64,000 nucleotides of DNA, taken from contig CM056574.1 in NCBI GenBank assembly GCA_029721435.1, positions 6,635,001 to 6,699,000 of the forward strand, written 5' to 3'. A program made the translations under genes and the position numbers. Each line of letters begins with the position of its first letter. Position 1 is the stretch's first letter. Positions 59,790 to 64,000 of the stretch are shown here, in pieces. The stretch is from Gymnothorax reevesii (taxonomy: Eukaryota; Chordata; Actinopteri; Anguilliformes; Muraenidae). A model generated the notes under the pieces. That model did not search any database and was not told the DNA's origin. It was given only the letters and a program-made list of their open reading frames with translations.

Positions 59790-60245
59790 ATAGCGAGGTC
59801 ACCGTGACAAGGTGAAAAGTCAAGTCCACTAATGGCCCTTACATTGCATACATGCTGCGCATAAGGAATCTGCGCACCAAATTTTAAGCTGCTGTGATCA
59901 GTGCTTTTGGACATATGGCCTGGACAGAATTTTCAAGTTTAAGATGTGCTGTGCCAAGGTTAAAGGACAAGTCCACAAATGTCCCGTACCACGGACACCT
60001 AACCCTCACTAGGCACCTGCACATCGAATTTGAAGCTGCTATGGTTAATAGTTTGGAGCATATGGCCCAGATAATATTTTTAAGTTCAAGGTCACTGAGC
60101 CAAGGTCAAAGATCAAATCCAGAATGATCATTAAGTTGCACACACTGTCCCTCACTAAGAACCCGCATACCAAATTTAAAGGTTCACTGGCCAACACTTT
60201 TGGAGATTTGGCCCAGACAAATTATGGTGCTGCCGCCCGCCTGCC
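59790..60245 (+). repeat. Dispersed repeat made of three diverged modules of about 140 bp
   Basis: Each module has the order CAAATTTTAAGCTGCT-like, ATATGGCCCAGA-like, TTTTCAAGTT, AAGGTCAAAG-like and AAGTCCACAAATG-like. It resembles a repeat seen in fish and molluscs; family unknown to me. Confidence 0.55.
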
Positions 60246-62404
60246 TACACGCGACAGGGAATAACAACATCCCATCAGCCCATAAAGGACTGTGGGGTTA
60301 GAATGAAACTTCCCGAGTCTTTTGGATCAATATTACCCCCATAAAATGGACGAGAATACAGGAATGAGTGCTGTTCTTCCAAGTGTTTGTCCGTCCGTCC
60401 ATCCATCACGCTTCTTTCCCAGACCAGGACTACAAAACCCTTCAATGTGTCTCAATAAAATCTTGGGTACATCTTATGTAGAAGTGCCTTTTCATACTTC
60501 CGTCTGTCCTCCGATCTGTCCATCCGTCCCACCACTGTTTTGTTTCCAGGCCAGATATCAGCCATCCCGCGGCAAGGGATCTGAGTATTTCATGCTGGTT
60601 TAAGTTGATTTCAGACCAAGATCACTTATGCGCTCATTTCAAAAATATATCTTCCAACCACAATGGTGATGATACCTTTTGAGGAGCAGGTGATGGGTGT
60701 TCTCACCAGCTCAATAAATCAACTGTGGAAGCACATTTTTCTCTCCAATCAGTAACCGATGGGCAAGATCTCTGATCTTTCAAACTGACCTTAACCAACT
60801 GAATCGGTGAGTTCAATACGGGCTCAACTCTACACTAGAGTTGTATCACCGAGTCAATTACAACGTTGTTAACACTGTCGATTGATCAGAGATTCAAATC
60901 TCCATTCAATGATATCAATTCTTCACGAACTATTCCAGATGACTCTTTATTGAATTCTGTGGAGGTTTGAAGCAAAATCAGCTACTTTCAAAGGGTCTAG
61001 GCCAGTTTTTTTGGGGCTTGGAGTCCATTTATATTTTAATTGGTTGCCACTTCTGCCAGATGACTGCGATCGACCGCATCTGATCTCTATGGGGTGCTGT
61101 TGTGATGTTTGTGCAGAGAAGGGACACTGTCTAGATTTCGGTTGATATTTTGCTCTGAAATCCCATGAAGATTTCGGGTTAGAATTATAGCGTAATTCTT
61201 TTGCACCGGTGACCTACAAGGTTTGCCTCAGAGTTTTGTGTTTGAATGAGTTTGTTCTCATGCAGCAGAGGCCAAGGAAGGTTTATCCGCCAATAAATGA
61301 AAACAAATAATATTGAAATAAATGACTCACAAAGTCGTAGTTTCTAACGAGGACCTCAGGTTGTTCCGTGACGTGTGAGGTGTGACACTGGGATCATGTT
61401 ACCGAAACCCAAACGCAGAAAGAACTGCAGTAACATAACATCTATCCCATTTGTAAATATTATACAAATTATACATACATAATATTCATTTCATGGCAGT
61501 AAAACTCGATCGTGTTTAGTTTTTTTTTTCTTTGTCTGGTTTTTGTGCACATCTGTTTGCTCATGCAAAAAATTTTCTTGGAGTCACTCTTTGGCATCCA
61601 TTAATCTGATAAAAAAAAGAATAATTAGCAGGTAATAGTGATTTATAAAACCAGGAGCGGATGTTCTCATTGCGCACATGAGGACAGCACTTGAATTTTT
61701 GTGATTTGTCTTTTTCCAAAATCCCATGAGGGTGATGAGTTAAATTATTTTATTTATTTTTTCCCCCTTAGTTTGTCAGTGACCAGAAAGATAAGACAAT
61801 GCATCATGCGTTTGCATCCATTTTTTTTTCATAGGCAACATTCCTCCATGAAACATAGAAAAAGGCCCATGTTTATCCTCTCTGCTGCTTAATGGGGAGC
61901 GCGCTCATGGAAAGCTTATCTGCTGATTGGCCAGTCTGTCTCAGGAGGCTTTCATATCTGAAGAACCCTCTTCCTGATTCGCCATATCTTCAAAGGCTGG
62001 AGATATGACAGGAAGTGCCGCAGGAAGAGGGAAGGGCTGCTGAAGTGCATCTGTCACAGTGATGGAGAGCAGAGAGGGCGGTGCGGCTCGGAACAAAGCA
62101 AAGCCCGGCTCCCGTTTCAGAAGCGCTCGGCAGCACCACATCGCCACAGCAGACATGAGAGAGTGTGTCAGCGTTACTGCTGTGACATGAGCTGATGGCT
62201 GCTGGGTCCTGGGCCTGCAATCTTTAGCCCCTTAAACTCAAACTTATCACTGAGGTTTTTCCTTTAGTATGTTCACAGTATATAAAAAAGAAACAAAAAA
62301 ATACTTTTTTTTTCATGTTTCAGGGCGTCTCATACTTATTCTGTATCTGCTGGTTGCAGTGATTCGCTGAAGCTACCTCACGATTATATCACGAGAAATA
62401 TTCC

Positions 62405-62630
62405 AACCCACGATGCCATATTTTTGAGGCCACAGCATTACATCAAATGGAAAATATATAGATATTTATATTTATATAGCTGGGATCAGTGGAGACACGA
62501 GAATGTCCACTAGAATTTAAAATTGGCCAGAAGTTCCACAGGTATGAAAACAGCAGCTGCATTTGACCACCCAAATTATGGCTCTGTAGGTTTTATGGAG
62601 TTGAGCAGGGCTTAAAATTTACGGAATGAT
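62405..62630. repeat. Interspersed repeat, copy B
   Basis: Alignable to about 735-985 in the same orientation, sharing GGCCACAGCA, CATCAAATGG, TAGAATTTAAAAT and GGCCAGAAGTTCCAC. Confidence 0.55.
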
Positions 62631-62785
62631 TTTTTTGTTCCTGGGCAGTTTGTCCACTAATTCTCTGTGCTTCGAAGCAACAGCCTGCGGTGACCATTCG
62701 GGTGTTAGCGATTGTAGCCTCTGTGGCTAACGGTACTTATTTGCTTCCTGCAAACATCTCAGCAGGAACAGGTGTTCAGCCAAAC

Positions 62786-62789
<4 letters not shown>

Positions 62790-62817
<28 letters not shown>
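62790..62817. repeat. (CT)n microsatellite
   Basis: About fourteen uninterrupted CT units. Confidence 0.9.
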
Positions 62818-62821
<4 letters not shown>

Positions 62822-64000
62822 CATAAACACATCTCACAGTGAGAGGTCTGGCTATGAAAGGGGAAGATTCAATCTTCCTGCTCTCGGTTTTTTACAGTCT
62901 ATTTATGGTCAGTTTTGCGGTCTTTATGGTTCTGCTGGTTGCATGGCCTCCTCTGTAAGGAGGGGGGGGGCTTGTCTCCTCGAAGCCCACAGACTGTCCC
63001 CTGATATCTATCTTGTATGCTTGGTAAATGTTGTAAATTGAGATGGTCTTGTTACTATATTCAATTTGACTTTCATTACAAAGGATATACTGTATGTATT
63101 CACACACAAAATATGTAAAACCCTTCCCTTTTCCCTGTATTGTATGAGTTAGTTATGTCCAACTCATCCTTGTTTCCTGACTCCCCAGCTATTGCCGGAC
63201 AAACCACAGAACTCCAGGAAGACACAGCTCAATGGTGTAAACATTACAGTCACAGGCTATGACGAGTGACTCAGCCATGCTATTATCATAGGTCACCAGA
63301 TTTTCACAGGAGAATAGGGATCAACTGCTCAAATCCATTCCTAAGAAGTCTTCAGCGATGTCCAAATGACTTTGTTCAAGACATGTTGCTCATCTACATG
63401 GAGAATTTGCATTTATGGGTCGACTCAGTCAGGGCAGAGATATTTATCGAGCTCGACAGGACGCCAGCGTGACTCCAGTCCTGTGTCACTCCTATAAATA
63501 CTCAAATTGAGCATTTCCTTCCTCGTGTCAAACCGAACCCTGGCGGTTTTTCAGGTTGACATCTAAGACCCTTCCGCTGGCAAATGATGGAAAATTATCA
63601 AGTGCCATCCCACGGATTCCCTCAGATGAATGTTCCGGAACTTGGCAGGTTTCTTTGCTACAAAGAACTACGAAGAAATCAAAGTCAAGGCGGCAGTTCA
63701 GCAGTGACAGTCTCAGACTGAAATGACCTTGTCTGGGGGATGTCCCCCCCGCAGGGAGGGGAATTTAATGCGCTGCTGGGGGCAGAATGGAATGTAGGGA
63801 TCGGCGCTTGCAGAATGGCGGTATTGTGATAATCTCGAAGGTGTTTGACCTGTCCGGCCGCAGTGACTTTTCTGCAAGTACATACCCCAGCTTCTCCTGT
63901 TATTAATTTTATTCCTTTTTGTCTCATTTTACTGTTTAATTAAAAAGGCAGATTCTGTGGAGTACAAAGTTGCCATGTGCAAGGTAGCCGCAATGACAAT

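Larger units (their letters stand above)
60246..64000. other. No identified gene
   Basis: Contains a second copy of the interspersed repeat (62405-62630), a (CT)n run, and unique sequence. No exon with family similarity was found. Confidence 0.45.

Overview
The window is a piece of a vertebrate nuclear genome, most likely a ray-finned (teleost-type) fish. Three spliced genes lie in the order QDPR (minus, partial) - CLRN2 (plus) - LAP3 (plus), the arrangement found on human 4p15. The rest is dominated by transposons that are common in fish: several Tc1 families, a Gmr1-type Ty3/gypsy element and a Penelope-like element. There is no prokaryotic content. The species cannot be named from the sequence.

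Layout. 1-2121: first three coding exons of QDPR on the minus strand, the gene running off the left edge. 2122-3306: divergent QDPR/CLRN2 intergenic region. 3307-4771: complete three-exon CLRN2 (233 aa). 4772-6594: spacer with a long foldback element. 6595-19309: complete thirteen-exon LAP3 (517 aa), whose introns hold two Tc1 elements, a triple-module foldback element, a 5S-rRNA-like SINE copy and several minisatellites. From 19310 to 64000 I find no host coding gene.

The gene-poor part contains: a Penelope-like element with inverted terminal copies and a hammerhead-ribozyme-like core (19760-21420); a decayed Tc1 (about 24055-25045); an intact-ORF Tc1 with long inverted repeats (26177-27799); a young, nearly intact Gmr1-like gypsy element with integrase upstream of reverse transcriptase (28056-34100); a second copy of the same Tc1 family carrying two nested insertions (35693-39074); a TTAA-flanked MITE (41009-41366); a Tc1 relic (43735-44235); a 6.9-kb array of a 70-bp satellite, about 98 units, each able to form a hairpin (47663-54538); and CA-rich and degenerate repeats to about 58140. 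Some unique, CpG-containing stretches could be conserved noncoding elements.

Function. QDPR recycles quinonoid dihydrobiopterin, CLRN2 is a four-transmembrane clarin of hair cells, and LAP3 is a cytosolic M17 leucine aminopeptidase. They are neighbours by conserved synteny and do not form a pathway. The most interesting object is the gypsy element: Copia-like domain order, a Gag with a SCAN-like capsid region, a single in-frame UAG between Gag-protease and Pol, and a tRNA-Pro-like primer site interrupted by three bases.
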